A stretch of 64,000 bases of DNA from Telmatactis stephensoni (GCA_029948255.1 JALIZF010001766.1:372001-436000); one strand, 5' to 3'. Shown: positions 12,061 to 23,427, numbered from the stretch's first letter. The notes: a model not told the origin generated them from the letters alone. A program made the numbers and translations.

Positions 12061-12498
12061 GGGGTGCCTGTGGCTTGCCTCGTTTTCATGGCACATTCTC
12101 GACTACGACGATAGATTGATAGAAGAAAACCCAAACCTAGACTCGTGCCGGCCTAAAGGCCTGGGCACGAGTAACTAGCTACACATGTAGACCAAAAACT
12201 TTCAAGGTTTGATAAATACATGTTCAAAGGCCAAAGTTTTCCAAGACATTCCAAAACCCCTACGATCAAGTGTAGTTTTAATGGTTAAAACCATTCTTAC
12301 AACGAGACAATTTATAAATCCATTAGAATAAAGAAATGGATATAAATGGTTAAGGTTTTTACTTTATATTCCTATGGCAAAATCATGTAAACTTATGAGA
12401 GCTGGATTATTGCAGATCCAAGAGTAATTAATTCAATAATTTAGTTTCGAATGATCAATCGATTTTTACCGATTGGTATGTCCATGAATTTATAGTCG

Positions 12499-13845
12499 AA
12501 TCCCATAGCTCACACGAAACTCGCGCGCTGATTGGCTATCAAGTCCATCGAGGAGTGAGAATTCAGCGTGGAATTGCATGATTACACAGGCAGCCCGCAA
12601 CCGTTTTGATTCCTTTTCCTTCTAATAATCGGTGTTTGAAAAATAATTATTTTTTGTAGTTCAACATAAAATGAAAATACAAGCCAATAAAAAAGATTCA
12701 ACAGATTTCAAGACAAAGGAAAATATTTTTCCAAAGATATTGACGGTAAAACATGGAGTGAGAATTCAGTGTGGAATTGCATACTTACACAGGTAGCCCG
12801 CGATTGCTGTGTTTCCTCTTTTTGTTTTTAGCGAAACGTAATTTAAAATAGTTCAAAAACAAACTTCAATAGCTGCCAAAAATTATCATGAGAAAACAAG
12901 CAAAGAAAAAGACGCAATAACTAATAGGAAAAGGACATTTTTATGTCTAGTACATAATATGAAAGCGAGGGCTTGAAGTCCGTCGATCGTGGTCTGGTGT
13001 TTTTCGACAACTTCGACATTACTTGTTATCCCTTCAGTAGAAAAAAATGATCACTTATTTCAAAACATAAAGAATAGATTATATCCGGATGCAGTCATAT
13101 AGATGTTTTTGAAAACAAAACAACAGAAATACACAGTCCAATAGATGTGTTTGAGCGATTTTATTATTTTCAACTAAAGTTGTCAGAACGAATTATCCAA
13201 AAAACACCGGTAAAAAGGCATTCAAAACATAACCAAAAAAACCAGCAAGATAGAAAACTATTATCATGTCTGAATAGCAAGCAGTCGATAGTTAGGGGAA
13301 CACAATTTTCGACTTTACTTAAGCTTAACTTACTTTTTCCGCAGTGTCAATGAAATGCTTCAGACCATTTTTCCCGACAAACAAGTGTTGTTTTGCCATT
13401 CATGAGATCGACATTCCTCCAGGACAATGGTTACATGGTTTCCAGTTCCAATTGCAGTCAAATAAAGTACATTTTCCAGTAGTTTGACAATAATTTTGTT
13501 CCTCAAATACTCGACACGAGTTTGAAGCAAAAAGTAAGTTTGCAAGTGAGCCCGCGATTTTCATTCACGACTACAGCTTCATTCTCATTCGCTGGCTATT
13601 TTTGTGTACTAATGCTCTTGAATGGCTTGCCGTGCGCTTTGAAAAAATGGACAAAATCTTCTCTATTTATTTTTTCTATGTCCGCTATGGGATTTCAGAA
13701 AAAATTATTGGATTTACTCGGGAATTCCACGTTGAATTTCACTCGAAAAAACGATATCGCACTCGTCGCTTCGCGACTCGTGCGATATCGTTTTTCTCAT
13801 GAAATTCAACGTGGAATTCCCTCGTCATCCAATGAATTTTCCTAT
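12499..13845. repeat. Dispersed 1.35-kb repeat, copy B
   Basis: This is a near full-length direct copy of 10391-11732, 2.1 kb downstream in the same orientation, with many small indels. It starts AATCCCATAGCTCACACGAA and ends TCCAATGAATTTTCCTATAA. Confidence 0.8.
13721..13820. repeat. 100-bp hairpin at the right end of repeat B
   Basis: The arms GGAATTCCACGTTGAATTTC and GAAATTCAACGTGGAATTCC enclose a second inverted pair (ACGATATCGCAC / GTGCGATATCGT) around GTCGCTTCGCGAC. The stem is about 45 bp with a few mismatches. Copy A has the same structure at about 11607-11705 with a partly decayed left arm. Confidence 0.8.
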
Positions 13846-14040
13846 AAAATACACCTTTACACCAGTCCATTGTTAACCCACCTTTTCATTTCTGAACCTT
13901 TCAACTACATCTTCTTGTATTCTTCTGTTTGTCTTCAGAAATTCACAAATCTAAGAGTAAAGTAAACTATTTAAGCTTACTAATATGCAATGTTATTAGT
14001 TGGTACAAAAAATACCTCTGACTTCGTGTAGACCACACAG

Positions 14041-14157
14041 CCTGATGATGCCTAATGAAGCCTGATTAAGGGCAATTAAGGCTGATGAAGCCTAATGAAA
14101 GGTAATGAAGGCTGATGAAGGTTGATGAATTAAGGCTGATGAAGCATGATGACGTGG
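14041..14157. repeat. Short degenerate tandem repeat (GCCTGATGAA-like)
   Basis: Irregular units around GGCTGATGAAGCCTAATGAA repeat about eight times. No coding signal is seen. Confidence 0.7.
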
Positions 14158-14381
14158 TACACATAAACAAATCTTCAATATCTTTGTATAAAATGTTCAG
14201 TGAGCGATTCCTGTATTTAGGAGGTAGTCAATCTAAATTCAATAGCAAAAGAAAAGACTACAACTTGAACAGAACGAACTAACAAAGAATACAATATATA
14301 GACTTCTGTTGAATTAAAATTGCTTTTTGAATAAAATCAAGTCAATACTAATTGTTATTTTCCGATTATTTTCATGCTTAA

Positions 14382-15218
14382 GGTTGGTGCCTACTAATGG
14401 GAAGGTAATTTTTTTGGCCAAAAACCACATGGGTATCAAAGAACCCATCATAGGGAGCTAGAATCCAAGGAAAAAATTGGGGGTCACCGTGCATATTAAT
14501 GAGTTACACGCCATCAAATGTTGCAAAATCTGCCTATTCTAGAGGCCCAAAGAAAAAATCATAAATACCCCATATTTTGAAAAAATGTCAAATTTTTTTT
14601 ACTAAAACGTTTACAACACAATTCTCTTACTTGTCAATGCCATACGAAATATGAGAAACCAAAATAACAATTTTTTTTCAATGACTTTTTACTAGTTTTA
14701 GGCCTGTTTTGGTTCATGACCGCCAAATGAAAAGTCCAATTTTTGCAATCAAGTTTCAATTTTAAATTCATAAAAGTATTTTAAAATAGTAGGTTATTCT
14801 CCACTTCACAATTTACAGAAATAAAAAATAGGGGTATCCGTGTGATTTAGAAAGTTATTTGCCGATAAACGCGCGAAAACTGATCAGAATTCGCGAAAAT
14901 GATCAAAAATTCCCTAGCCCTCCCCGGAAAGTAGAGCGAATTACAATGTATTGTGGGAAATTTTCAAGATGGCGGCGAAAACAGATCGTTTCTGGTAGAA
15001 ATGATAGTCAAAACAGGCGTTGTAACTCAGGTTCTATTTATCAACTGTGAATTTCATTCAAACACAGGAGAGGCTAAATGGTTTTCCTTTAAGTCTGTAA
15101 GTTTATTTTTTCAAAAAGTGGTAAAAAGGCCTTGCTTTTACGATTGCTTTACCGACAAAAATTCAGTGTTTTTGCATGCGCAGAAAGCAGTGCGCGCGGA
15201 CAATAGTAGGCACCAACC
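14382..15218. mobile_element. 837-bp non-autonomous element with TTAA target duplication
   Basis: Inverted ends GGTTGGTGCCTACT / AGTAGGCACCAACC are flanked on both sides by TTAA (14378-14381 and 15219-15222). TTAA duplication is the signature of piggyBac and Kolobok. Ends starting GG rather than CC favour Kolobok (inference). No transposase is encoded; short internal frames look incidental. Confidence 0.75.
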
Positions 15219-15474
15219 TTAAATATGAGTTTTTGAGTATTTTATACAAATTAAAGAGCTTGTAAGTTTGGGATCCACCATATAAGCCTACATCACAGTG
15301 TCTTCACTTAGTTAAAACACTTGCATTGCTTTTATTTTCAGTCCTACAACTGGTTTCCATAGCTACTGTTTATTAAAGTTTAAATTTTGAAAATCCATCA
15401 AAACAGAGCGGACTTACGGGTATCAAAGTGATGGGAATTTCTAATAATTCTGGCGTGTTTGTTCCAATTCAAAA

Positions 15475-15743
15475 CACAGGTAGCCCAAGCTCACTATTTG
15501 TCTCAATTTACAAGAGAATGTATGGGGACTACAAAGTTCCTCCTTCTTAGTTGAGGAGGGAAAAAGTAGCTAAACCCAGACGAAATCCACTGAAACGCCG
15601 TCAGGGGACTAAAGAGGAATAAAGCAAGACACTGATAAGTTTTTGTTGAATTTTATTACAATTTGAGTCATTTATTGAGGGTTCAAAAATCCCCATACAT
15701 TCTCTTGTAAATTGAGACAAATAGTGAGCTTGGGCTACCTGTG
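15475..15743. mobile_element. 269-bp inverted-repeat element, 7-bp target duplication
   Basis: The terminal inverted repeats are about 55-60 bp, beginning CACAGGTAGCCCAAGCTCAC. TTCAAAA flanks both sides (15468-15474, 15744-15750). It is in the same family as the foldback at 16046-16434, which shares the same outer ends. Confidence 0.8.
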
Positions 15744-16045
15744 TTCAAAATGGCGGCCGTGAATTGGTCTATGCTCAAAGAGAGGGAGCAAGCCTGAGAT
15801 AAAGGCAGATGATTAAGCGATTGTACAAGTGCTAAGTATATAGAATGTTTATGTTGTTAATACAGACAAATAGATGAAGATTAACAGCATATAAAGACTA
15901 TAAAATTACCTTTTTGATCGAAGAATCCATACTGGACGCCATTTCTCCACGCAGTCCAGGTAGGTACTTCATATATGGAACATCACTGTGAACTTCTCAG
16001 TCCATACATTTTGGGCTTGGTAGAGCTTGGTAGAGGTTATTTCGC

Positions 16046-16434
16046 CACAGGTAGCCCAAGCTCACTATTAGTGGCTATTTATAAGAGAATGTATGGCACT
16101 CAATATCACTCAAAATTTCTGTCTTAATTTTAATAAAATTCCACGAGTCTTCTAGAGTATGTTGTTCATGCTTTCTTCTAACCTCTGAATGAGTTTCAGT
16201 GAAATTCGTCGATTTTAACTGCTCGCCCTAAGCCACTCAAAACGTGGCTTAGGGCGAGCAGTTAAAATCGACGAATTTCACTGAAACTCATTCAGAGGTT
16301 AGAAGAAAGCATGAACAACATACTCTAGAAGACTCGTGGAATTTTATTAAAATTAAGACAGAAATTTTGAGTGATATTGAGTGCCATACATTCTCTTATA
16401 AATAGCCACTAATAGTGAGCTTGGGCTACCTGTG
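16046..16434. mobile_element. 389-bp foldback element, almost one continuous palindrome
   Basis: Arms of about 190 bp run from CACAGGTAGCCC to GTGGCTTAGGGCGAGCAG with a loop of about 8-10 bases near 16238. ATTTCGC is duplicated at 16039-16045 and 16435-16441. The intact right repeat of the surrounding element shows the single, unoccupied ATTTCGC, confirming a 7-bp duplication. Confidence 0.85.
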
Positions 16435-16482
16435 ATTTCGCGAGCTTCAGAACGACATTTCGCATCAAAACGTCCCGTTATT

Positions 16483-16580
16483 AGGGCTAGATAAAGGTTA
16501 TATAGGTTTAGGGCTAGGGACTTGGATAGGGTCTACCCCTAACCTAGCCCTAAACCTAACCCTAAAACCTAAATTCTAGC
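16483..16580. repeat. Interstitial telomere-like repeats, inverted
   Basis: Degenerate TTAGGG-type sequence (GGTTTAGGGCTAGGGAC) faces a block of CCCTAACCTAGCCCTAAACC type across a short spacer, inside the 16029-16641 element. Confidence 0.6.
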
Positions 16581-16654
16581 TCTAATAATGGGGTCCTTTG
16601 ATGCGAAATGTCGTTCTGGAGCTCGCGAAATAACCTCTACCTTTGGGCTTGGTA

Positions 16655-17836
16655 TCGTTCAATGATTCTAATTGGCTAATACGTATTTGCTGGAGCAGTT
16701 GACATAGATTATAAATAGGTACTATTTATTGACTATGTACTTTCTAGCATAGCATTTACATAGCTAAGTTTTTCCTATTTAGCTGAAAACCCTTCAAAAA
16801 TTTTTTTGGGAATTGATTTCATTAAGATATAATATTAGAATTGATGTGTATATCCTACTTTTAAAAGCACAATAACTGTTATCTATATATAGTTAAGCAA
16901 TTACCTAGCTACCTGTAGATGCTGATTAGAACTTCTCAATGTAGGACATCTAGGCTTAAAAACATTTAGGACTTTAACGCAAAATTGTTATTCTTTGTTG
17001 AAGTTAAATAATTTTAAAAACCCTGATTTTTTCTTTAGATACATTCTAATTTTTACATTAACTTATCTTTTTGCTTTTCACTCTGTAATTTTCACTTGCT
17101 TTTCCTTTAATCTCACTTACTACAAATGTGAGGGGAAACTGGTAGCTAGGACGTCACATGACTTTTGAAAGTCAACCAATGACAGCACAGCATTCTATCA
17201 TGTGACTACATTTGAATGGCTTGGCGGTTTGGCAGCCATTTTCACCTTGAAAGTGTTTTGCTAAATGTTGTGTTCGAGAATCCCTTCTTTTGTTGCAAAA
17301 GGATTGTTCTAATTGTTGTTCACTTAAGCATAGAAGAATCAGAAAGCTTTGTAATCTAGAAGAATACATTTTTGAAGAGGAACATGTGTGATTTAGAGAA
17401 TTAATACTTGGCCTTGCATTCTTAATATGGCACCGTAAGTGGTAGATTGGTTCCTGTAGATAAATTAGCTTGAGTTTTGGTAAGTTGAATGCATTTTCTT
17501 CATTTGTAACATGCAGTGCCTCCACTGATTATACTTTGGTCCACATAAGCGGATGAACTGATGAATAAGTTTCATAACTGATCGAATATTTTGTCTTCAG
17601 TTTCCAATGTATTTTAATTGAAATTTCATTGCAATGAGTTGATTCTCTTAAGACTTCTTTACAAATTTATGTTGAAGAATATTCTACCTAAAGTAAGCCA
17701 AATTATTCCTTCTTTGGAAAGGACTGTATAGTTAGAAATTTTAAAACATTTTGAACAAGCTGTGTTTCTGCTCTTCAGAGACAAAGATAATTATTGGTAT
17801 AATAACACTCTTGAATTTTTTACCACAAGCATGTAA
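16655..17836. other. No recognised gene
   Basis: AT-rich sequence. A 117-codon minus-strand frame at 17172-17525 is Cys- and Ser-rich but shows no known domain, signal or splice context. I do not call it. Confidence 0.4.
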
Positions 17837-17838
17837 TA

Positions 17839-18352
17839 GGGCTGCGCGGTCGTGACGTAACTAAGCTTATTAAGCTGTAATACAATACTACAGTCAGACA
17901 TATTGGTCAGACAAACAGACCGGATGTGCCATACATTTACTGTAATATTCTATGGAAAAACAGGGTATTTTATTGGAGGAAAAATTAGTTATTTTGCCCG
18001 AAGACTACGAATTTCCTGGCTCTGAATTCACCAGCTGTCCTGAGAATTACCCAGTTTACCAAAACAAAGCGGCAAACGTGAAAAGTAGTCACTTGTATTA
18101 TTGACTTTATTGCTAGTCAAAATATTGGTTTAACTTCTTCTAAATTGATGTTTAAGCTTTAAATGAGGCAGATCTGAATATCTTGAGTCACTCCGACACT
18201 CTCCCCAACAGCATTGCTTTGTAGCGACCATTTACAGAACAAAATTTTCAAATTTTCTGTCTTTCGTCTTACTAATTTTCAGTAATGTTTGTCTGACCTT
18301 TGTAGGGTGTCATAAGCCGATTAAATCTATTATTAGCTTGGCCGCGCAGCCC
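17839..18352. mobile_element. 514-bp inverted-repeat element flanked by TA
   Basis: Ends GGGCTGCGCGG and CCGCGCAGCCC are each flanked by TA, as expected for a Tc1/mariner-dependent short element. The interior has no coding region. Confidence 0.65.
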
Positions 18353-18600
18353 TATTGCCTGCATATCATGCTTTATTGTGATCTGCTTTCAAAATAGTTG
18401 ATCTTGTAATAAAAACAAAGAAACCATTTGCTAGTATTAAGTGAAATAATGACTGTTCTATTTCAGATTAACAATAGAAGGCATGCAGCCACGACAATTT
18501 GCTGAACTGAAAGTTCTTAATTAATCCATTGAGGTGTTTTACTTTTTTTTTCTAAAAAAGGAACTGATTTAAAATGTGAATTACATAGTTTTAAATTGCA

Positions 18601-18670
18601 TAGAGTGATTTCAAAAAACCCGTGAAACAAAAACTAATATCTATTTCACAGGTTTTTTGAAATCACTCTA
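18601..18670. mobile_element. 70-bp TAGAGTG-type inverted-repeat element
   Basis: TAGAGTGATTTCAAAAAACC is matched by GGTTTTTTGAAATCACTCTA with about 28 bases of loop. The same end motif recurs at 56378, 57349, 57507 and 58565. Confidence 0.75.
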
Positions 18671-18739
18671 TTTGATATGATTTTGAATGGCTAGTACATA
18701 CTATATGTTATGGCAATTTCAAGGATGTGTAATTCACAC

Positions 18740-19230
18740 TAAGAATTGATTCAAAGTCTATTTGTTATCTATGTTATATCTATTAAGAAGCTATGTAATA
18801 TCTATTTGTAACGTGGGCAAAGGCAAACCATGGCTATTTAATATCTATTGTAATGCTATTTTAAGACTATTTATTTGCTGTGTAATTCATATTGTGAATC
18901 TATTCAAAACCTATTTGTTATCTATGTTATATCTATTAAGGAGCTATGTAATATCTATTTGTAACATGGGCAAAGGCAAACCATGGCTATTTAAAATCTA
19001 TTCTAATGCTATTTTAAGAGTATTTATTTGCTGTGTAATTCATATTGTGAATCTATTCAAAATCTATTTGTTATCTATGTTATATCTATTGAGAGGCTAT
19101 ATAATCTCTATTTGTAATGTTGACAAAGGCAAATCATGGCTATTTAAAATCTATTGTAATGCTATTTTAAAACTATATAATTTGCTTGTAAAATGTAATG
19201 TGATTAAAATAGATTTTACATAGACTATGT
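18740..19230. repeat. Three tandem copies of an about 153-bp unit
   Basis: The block TATGTTATATCTATTAAG recurs at about 18769, 18922 and 19076, with CAAAGGCAAACCATGGCTAT in each unit. Because the unit is a multiple of three, a 153-codon frame stays open across it; that frame is repetitive and not a credible protein. Confidence 0.85.
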
Positions 19231-19444
19231 AATGGTTCCAAAAACATAGTGAAAAAATAGGATTTGATATGTCATTACATAGGCAACTCATAGGAATAAC
19301 ATAATTTTACATAGTGTAGCTAACATAGTAATAAAATATACCTAACATACCATTTAAATAGCTCTCGGACATAGTATTTACATAGCAAAAAAATAGTGTT
19401 TGATTCTGCAAGGGACTAACACTGGATGATGTATGGAGTACTAA

Positions 19445-19703
19445 CCTTAAAGTTGGCAACTCAACTAGCAGTTGGCAATTTAACTAGCAGTTGGCAACTT
19501 AACTAGCAGTTGGCAACTTAACCAGCAGTTGGCAATTTAACTAGCAGTTGGCAACTTAACTGGCAGTTGGCAATTTAACTAGCAGTTGGCAATTTAACTG
19601 GCAGTTGGCAATTTAACTAGCAGTTGGCAATTTAACTGGCAGTTGGCAACTTAACTGGCAGTTGGCAACTTAACTAGCAGTTTACTTGACAACTTAACTG
19701 GCA
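19445..19703. repeat. 19-bp minisatellite, about 13 copies
   Basis: The unit is AGTTGGCAACTTAACTAGC, with T/C and A/G variants at fixed positions. Confidence 0.9.
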
Positions 19704-19749
19704 GTAAAAAGTTTTGTGAGCATGAGCCGTCCAGGGCTCCGTAACATTG

Positions 19750-20057
19750 TCTTTCCTGAGAAATACCACTAAACAGTTCATGACCTTGCTGAACACTTCC
19801 ACGAATACAAAGCAGGATTCAGTGGATTCCCGGGTATGGTAAATCTGAATAACAACGACAACTTTAGCTAGAAAACAAAGACTCCAATCGCGTGGTCAGC
19901 GATCATTCCAAGCATATTTTGATGACGTCACAAATCATCGTTCGCTACATCCATAAACGTACGTGCCTACCTACCTACCAAGAATCGAGTTCAGAGCTGG
20001 TACATAAACATGCCGCGCATGTGCAAGATTAGTGTCGCTGCTCGCTTCGCTCGCAGC
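19750..20057. repeat. Fragment of repeat family R2
   Basis: It matches 51858-52060 and 53132-53230, from ACATTGTCTTTCCTGAGAAA to GCTGCTCGCTTCGCTCGCAG, but lacks the 1.07-kb element present in the other copy. It therefore serves as the empty site. Confidence 0.7.
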
Positions 20058-20194
20058 AACAACAAACAAACAGAAACAAACAAAAAACAAAAGAAAAAGC
20101 TAGGCATATTAGGTTTGAGGTTTTATCAATAAGTCAACTACTTTCTTCCTCGCTTGCCCAAATCGGCAGGGTCGTGACATGGTACGCGGGATCA

Positions 20195-20350
20195 GGGATC
20201 TCAGGCTTGTGATCGGGGATCACAAACCATTGGATCGGGGATCACAAACCATGGGATCGGGGATCACAAACCATTGGATCGAGGATTACAAACCATTGAA
20301 TCGGGGATCACAAACCATTGGATCGGGGATCACCGACGTGGGATCGGGCT
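20195..20350. repeat. 22-bp minisatellite, about 7 copies
   Basis: The unit is GATCGGGGATCACAAACCATTG, degenerate at both edges. The 79-codon frame across it is an artefact of the repeat. Confidence 0.85.
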
Positions 20351-20639
20351 CTGTAGTCAAATCAACAGGAATCAGGGATTCTAACATTAACAAATTGGCT
20401 AACAAATTTTACACTTGAATTGGTAATGGTGTTCATCACACAGAGAACATAACCTTAATTCTGCATATGGTGTCTTCGTATATCTGCCACGTTCAACTGG
20501 GAATTGCATGCAGAGAGATACGAAGCCGTGCATCAGCCTGCCCATACTTTAAAACAGGCAAAGAATTAAGATAACGTTCAAATTTCGATCATTTCTTTTT
20601 TAATTCGCCTATAAGTATGAAACTTCCCAATACTTCCCC

Positions 20640-22750
20640 TACTTCTTCTTCTTCTTCTTTTTCTTCTTCTTCTTCTTCTTCTTCTTCTTCTTCTTCCAAG
20701 TTGAGCCCACCTCCTTCTGTGAAGATTCTTGTGAGCTTTGTGCAGGGTGAGGGTGCTCAACGTAAAACGTTTTGAAAGTGGTGCAGGTGCAGATAAAAAA
20801 AAAAGTAAAATGAAATAAAATGTTTTTAGTTTGCTGGGGCTTCAGGTTAGGTGTGACCAAAGTCTGTCCTTGAAGACATTTAGACTTGGTGCTAGCACTA
20901 TTGAGTCTGGTAGCTGGTTCCAATCTCGTACTGTTCTTGGAAGGAATGAGAACTGATGATATTGGGTTCTTGAAAAGGGAACTTTGAGGCCCTGTACGTT
21001 TACATGTCTTGAGGGCTTTCCATGAGGTGATAACACTATTTGACAGCCCATATCCACCAACTTATTACGTATTTTGTATAACATGCATAGTCTTAAGACC
21101 TTCCTTCGAGTTTGCAGAGATATCCATCCAGTCTGAGAGAGCATAGCACTGACACTTTCATATCTATCATATTTATTTAAGACAAAGCGGACCGCTCTTC
21201 GCTGAATCATTTCTATCTTGTTTATGTTCTCCTTGGTGAAGGGGTCCCAAACAGTGCAAGCATATTCTAGGGAGGGTCGTATTAAGGTATTATATGCAGT
21301 AGTCTTTAGCCTAGTAGAGCCGATCCTGAGGTTTCTTCTTAGGAAGCCTAGCGTCCTGTTTGCTTTGTTAGTGATGTTCTCAATGTGCTTGTTCCATCTC
21401 AGGTCCGATGTTATAGTTACTCCAAGGTATTTAGCAACATCTACTGATTTGAGGATTTTACCATGAAGGACATAATTCCTATGTACCATGGTGGCCTTAC
21501 GACCCACACTAATTACTTCACACTTGTCAGGATGGAACTCCATTTTCCATAATTTTTCCCACGCTGCCAGCTTATTTAGATCATCCTGCAGGACTTGAGT
21601 GTCCTCTTCAGAGCAGATGGTTAAGTAAGCAATAGTGTCGTCTGCAAATAATCTCACTCTCGAGACTAGAGATTTAGGCAAATCATTGATGTAATATAAG
21701 AATAGGCTTGGACCCAGCACGGAGCCTTGGGGCACCCCAGAGAGTACATCGATGTAATTGGATGATTCACCGTCCATGACAACTCTCTGTGCCCTACCGC
21801 TTAGGAACGATTTTATCCATTGGTTTGTTTTACCACATATACCATATTTCTTCAGCTTATTTACAAGATGAGAATGACTGACCTTGTCGAAGGCTTTACT
21901 GAAATCCATTACCAGGATGTCTGTTTGAAATCCATCATGCATAGAGTTAACAAGGTCATTTATAAAACCAAGCAGTTGTGTTTCGCAAGATCTTTTTGCT
22001 CTAAAACCATGCTGGAGAGGGTACAAGATGCTGTAGTTGTTGCCATGTTTCATGATGGAACTTGCAATAATGTGTTCCATCAATTTGCTAGAGATGCATG
22101 TCAGTGATATTGGTCTATAATTTGCGGGATCTTGTTTTGGCCCTTTCTTGTGTACAGGGACAATGTTTGCTCGCTTCCAGTCTTCTGGAATGTCCCCACT
22201 TTCATAAGACTTTCGAAAGATGATGGTGAGGATGGTGCTTATAGGCTCCAACAGAGTTTTCAAAACGAGTGGTGCTATGCCGTCAGGACCTGCTGCTTTG
22301 TGGACCTTGAGGTTTTGGAGCAATCGCTTGACTCCTTCCCTTGTGATGTGGATATTTTCCATGATGGGATATTCAGGTGTTACTCCATTGTTGTCTCCAG
22401 AGTCAGAGTTTACACGTGTGAAGACAGAGTGAAATTGGTTGTTTAGAAGGTTTGCTTTTTCTCTTGGATGAAATATTATTTCTTCGCCTTTTTTCAATGG
22501 TGCAGTGCCTAGGTAATCTGTACGTTGGTGTTTTATGAAGGACCAAAACTTTTTCATCCCAGTATAATTGTTATCTTCTGTGTCTGTAGGGGATATAATG
22601 GTTTCCACGTGTTCCCAATAAGCCTTTCTTGACTCTCTCTGGATTTGGGTCTTCAGGTCTTTCAGTTTCAGATTAATGCGGTGAAGTGAGTCAGGGTTGT
22701 TTTTTATGCGGTCTCTTTTTCGCTTGATGTTTAATCGATCTCTCTCTCTT
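20640..22750 (-). mobile_element. Jockey/CR1-type non-LTR retrotransposon, 5' truncated
   Basis: Coding runs on the minus strand from about 22750 to TGA at 20842-20844 without a break. GTG at 22608 is only an internal codon, so the true start is missing. Reverse transcriptase motifs are visible: NYRPISL, the motif A aspartate in VMDFSKAFDKVSH, GVPQGSVLGP, the catalytic LFADDTIAYL, and VAKYLGV in the thumb-connection region. The N-terminal endonuclease is absent. After the stop is a 3' UTR of about 145 bp, then an (AAG)n tail on the coding strand at 20640-20697, a microsatellite tail typical of CR1/L2-like elements. The frame is intact for roughly 635 codons, so the insertion is young. The 5' end abuts an A-rich tract (coding strand) at 22751-22770. 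Confidence 0.85.
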
Positions 22751-22770
22751 TTTTTTTTTCTTTTTTTTTT

Positions 22771-22900
22771 TTACACAAAATTGACTAATTTTTCTTTAAC
22801 ATACTTACTAACTGTTATAATTTCATCGATAGAGGGATGATTCAGAAAATTAAATGTTTTCAGTCCACTCAATAGACTTTTTTCAAGTTTGTTCATACCG
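22771..22900 (-). other. Possible small terminal exon
   Basis: After an acceptor-like TCTAATTTTACAG a frame of about 42 codons (MNKLEKSLLSGLKTFNFL and onward) ends in TAA at 22771-22773, followed at once by an A-rich tract on the coding strand. It could be the tail of a retroposed transcript or part of an unrecognised element. No family is recognised. Confidence 0.25.
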
Positions 22901-23302
22901 CTGTAAAATTAGACAACAGACGCATTGGCGCAGGGTTAGCCTCGAGTCAAGGTAAATTATTCGTAACATATCAATAAATTGCAGAAATTTGACAATGGTC
23001 TTCCATTCATTATATATTTCTGGTATTTGCAGTAATTCAAACATTTCCATTAGATTAGTGTATTGTTGTCATGAAACAAATAATTTGTATATAATTAAAA
23101 TAATTTCCATACTATGAATTTTCATTCACTTAGTAGTTTGTTGAAAATGTCATAGAATGTTGCTACATTATGTTGTCCATACACACAAAACTCGAAACAA
23201 TTTGGAATATTTTCAGAATTTGGTCTGAACCAGGTGGATACATATTTATCGAGGCAACAATATTTGTTTGATCATCCGGGTGGATGTAGTCCTGAGAAGG
23301 AC

Positions 23303-23358
23303 TGTTTGGTGTGACTGACGTTTCGACAACCTGAGCGGAAGTCATCTTCAGAGGCAAG
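23303..23358 (-). ncRNA. Hammerhead-ribozyme-like core downstream of a PLE fragment
   Basis: On the minus strand, CTGAAGA (23351-23345), a stem II closed by GAC/GTC and CC/GG, GAAA, and a two-base-pair stem III ending in GTC follow in the hammerhead order. Stem I is weak. Hammerhead motifs are known in PLE terminal regions, and this one lies just downstream of a PLE endonuclease fragment. Confidence 0.4.
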
Positions 23359-23427
23359 TGAGTCAAGTGACTAAAGAAAAAGTCAGGTGTGGGTCTTACT
23401 TATACTGCCACAGTAAACAACGGTGGA

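Larger units (their letters stand above)
10004..12172. mobile_element. Repeat family R1, copy 1, carrying a nested 1.3-kb insertion
   Basis: The left end reads CTAGACGCACATAGTGCGT, a small hairpin, followed by TTACTCGTGCCC. The right end is GGGCACGAGTAACTAG. AACTAG stands on both sides (9998-10003 and 12173-12178). The interior contains a tRNA-like segment but no protein gene. An inverted second copy spans about 50333-53441. The 1342-bp repeat A is inserted at 10391-11732, and copy 2 shows the unoccupied site. Confidence 0.65.
16029..16641. mobile_element. Inverted-repeat element interrupted by a foldback insertion
   Basis: The ends are GGTAGAGGTTATTTCGC and GCGAAATAACCTCTACC, and the repeat continues inward through CAGAACGACATTTCGCATCA. 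The left repeat is split by the element at 16046-16434. The direct repeat TTTGGGCTTGGTA occurs at 16010-16022 and 16642-16654 and may include a target duplication of about 9-11 bp. Confidence 0.65.

Noticed and set aside
17172..17525. 117-codon minus-strand frame
   Set aside because: No family, splice context or composition that supports coding.
18762..19223. 153-codon hydrophobic frame that looks like a membrane protein
   Set aside because: It is three tandem 153-bp DNA repeats whose length is a multiple of three; the flanking DNA and other frames show the same periodicity.
20578..20760. Arg-rich and Lys-rich frames
   Set aside because: They are translations of the (CTT)n/(AAG)n tail of the LINE.
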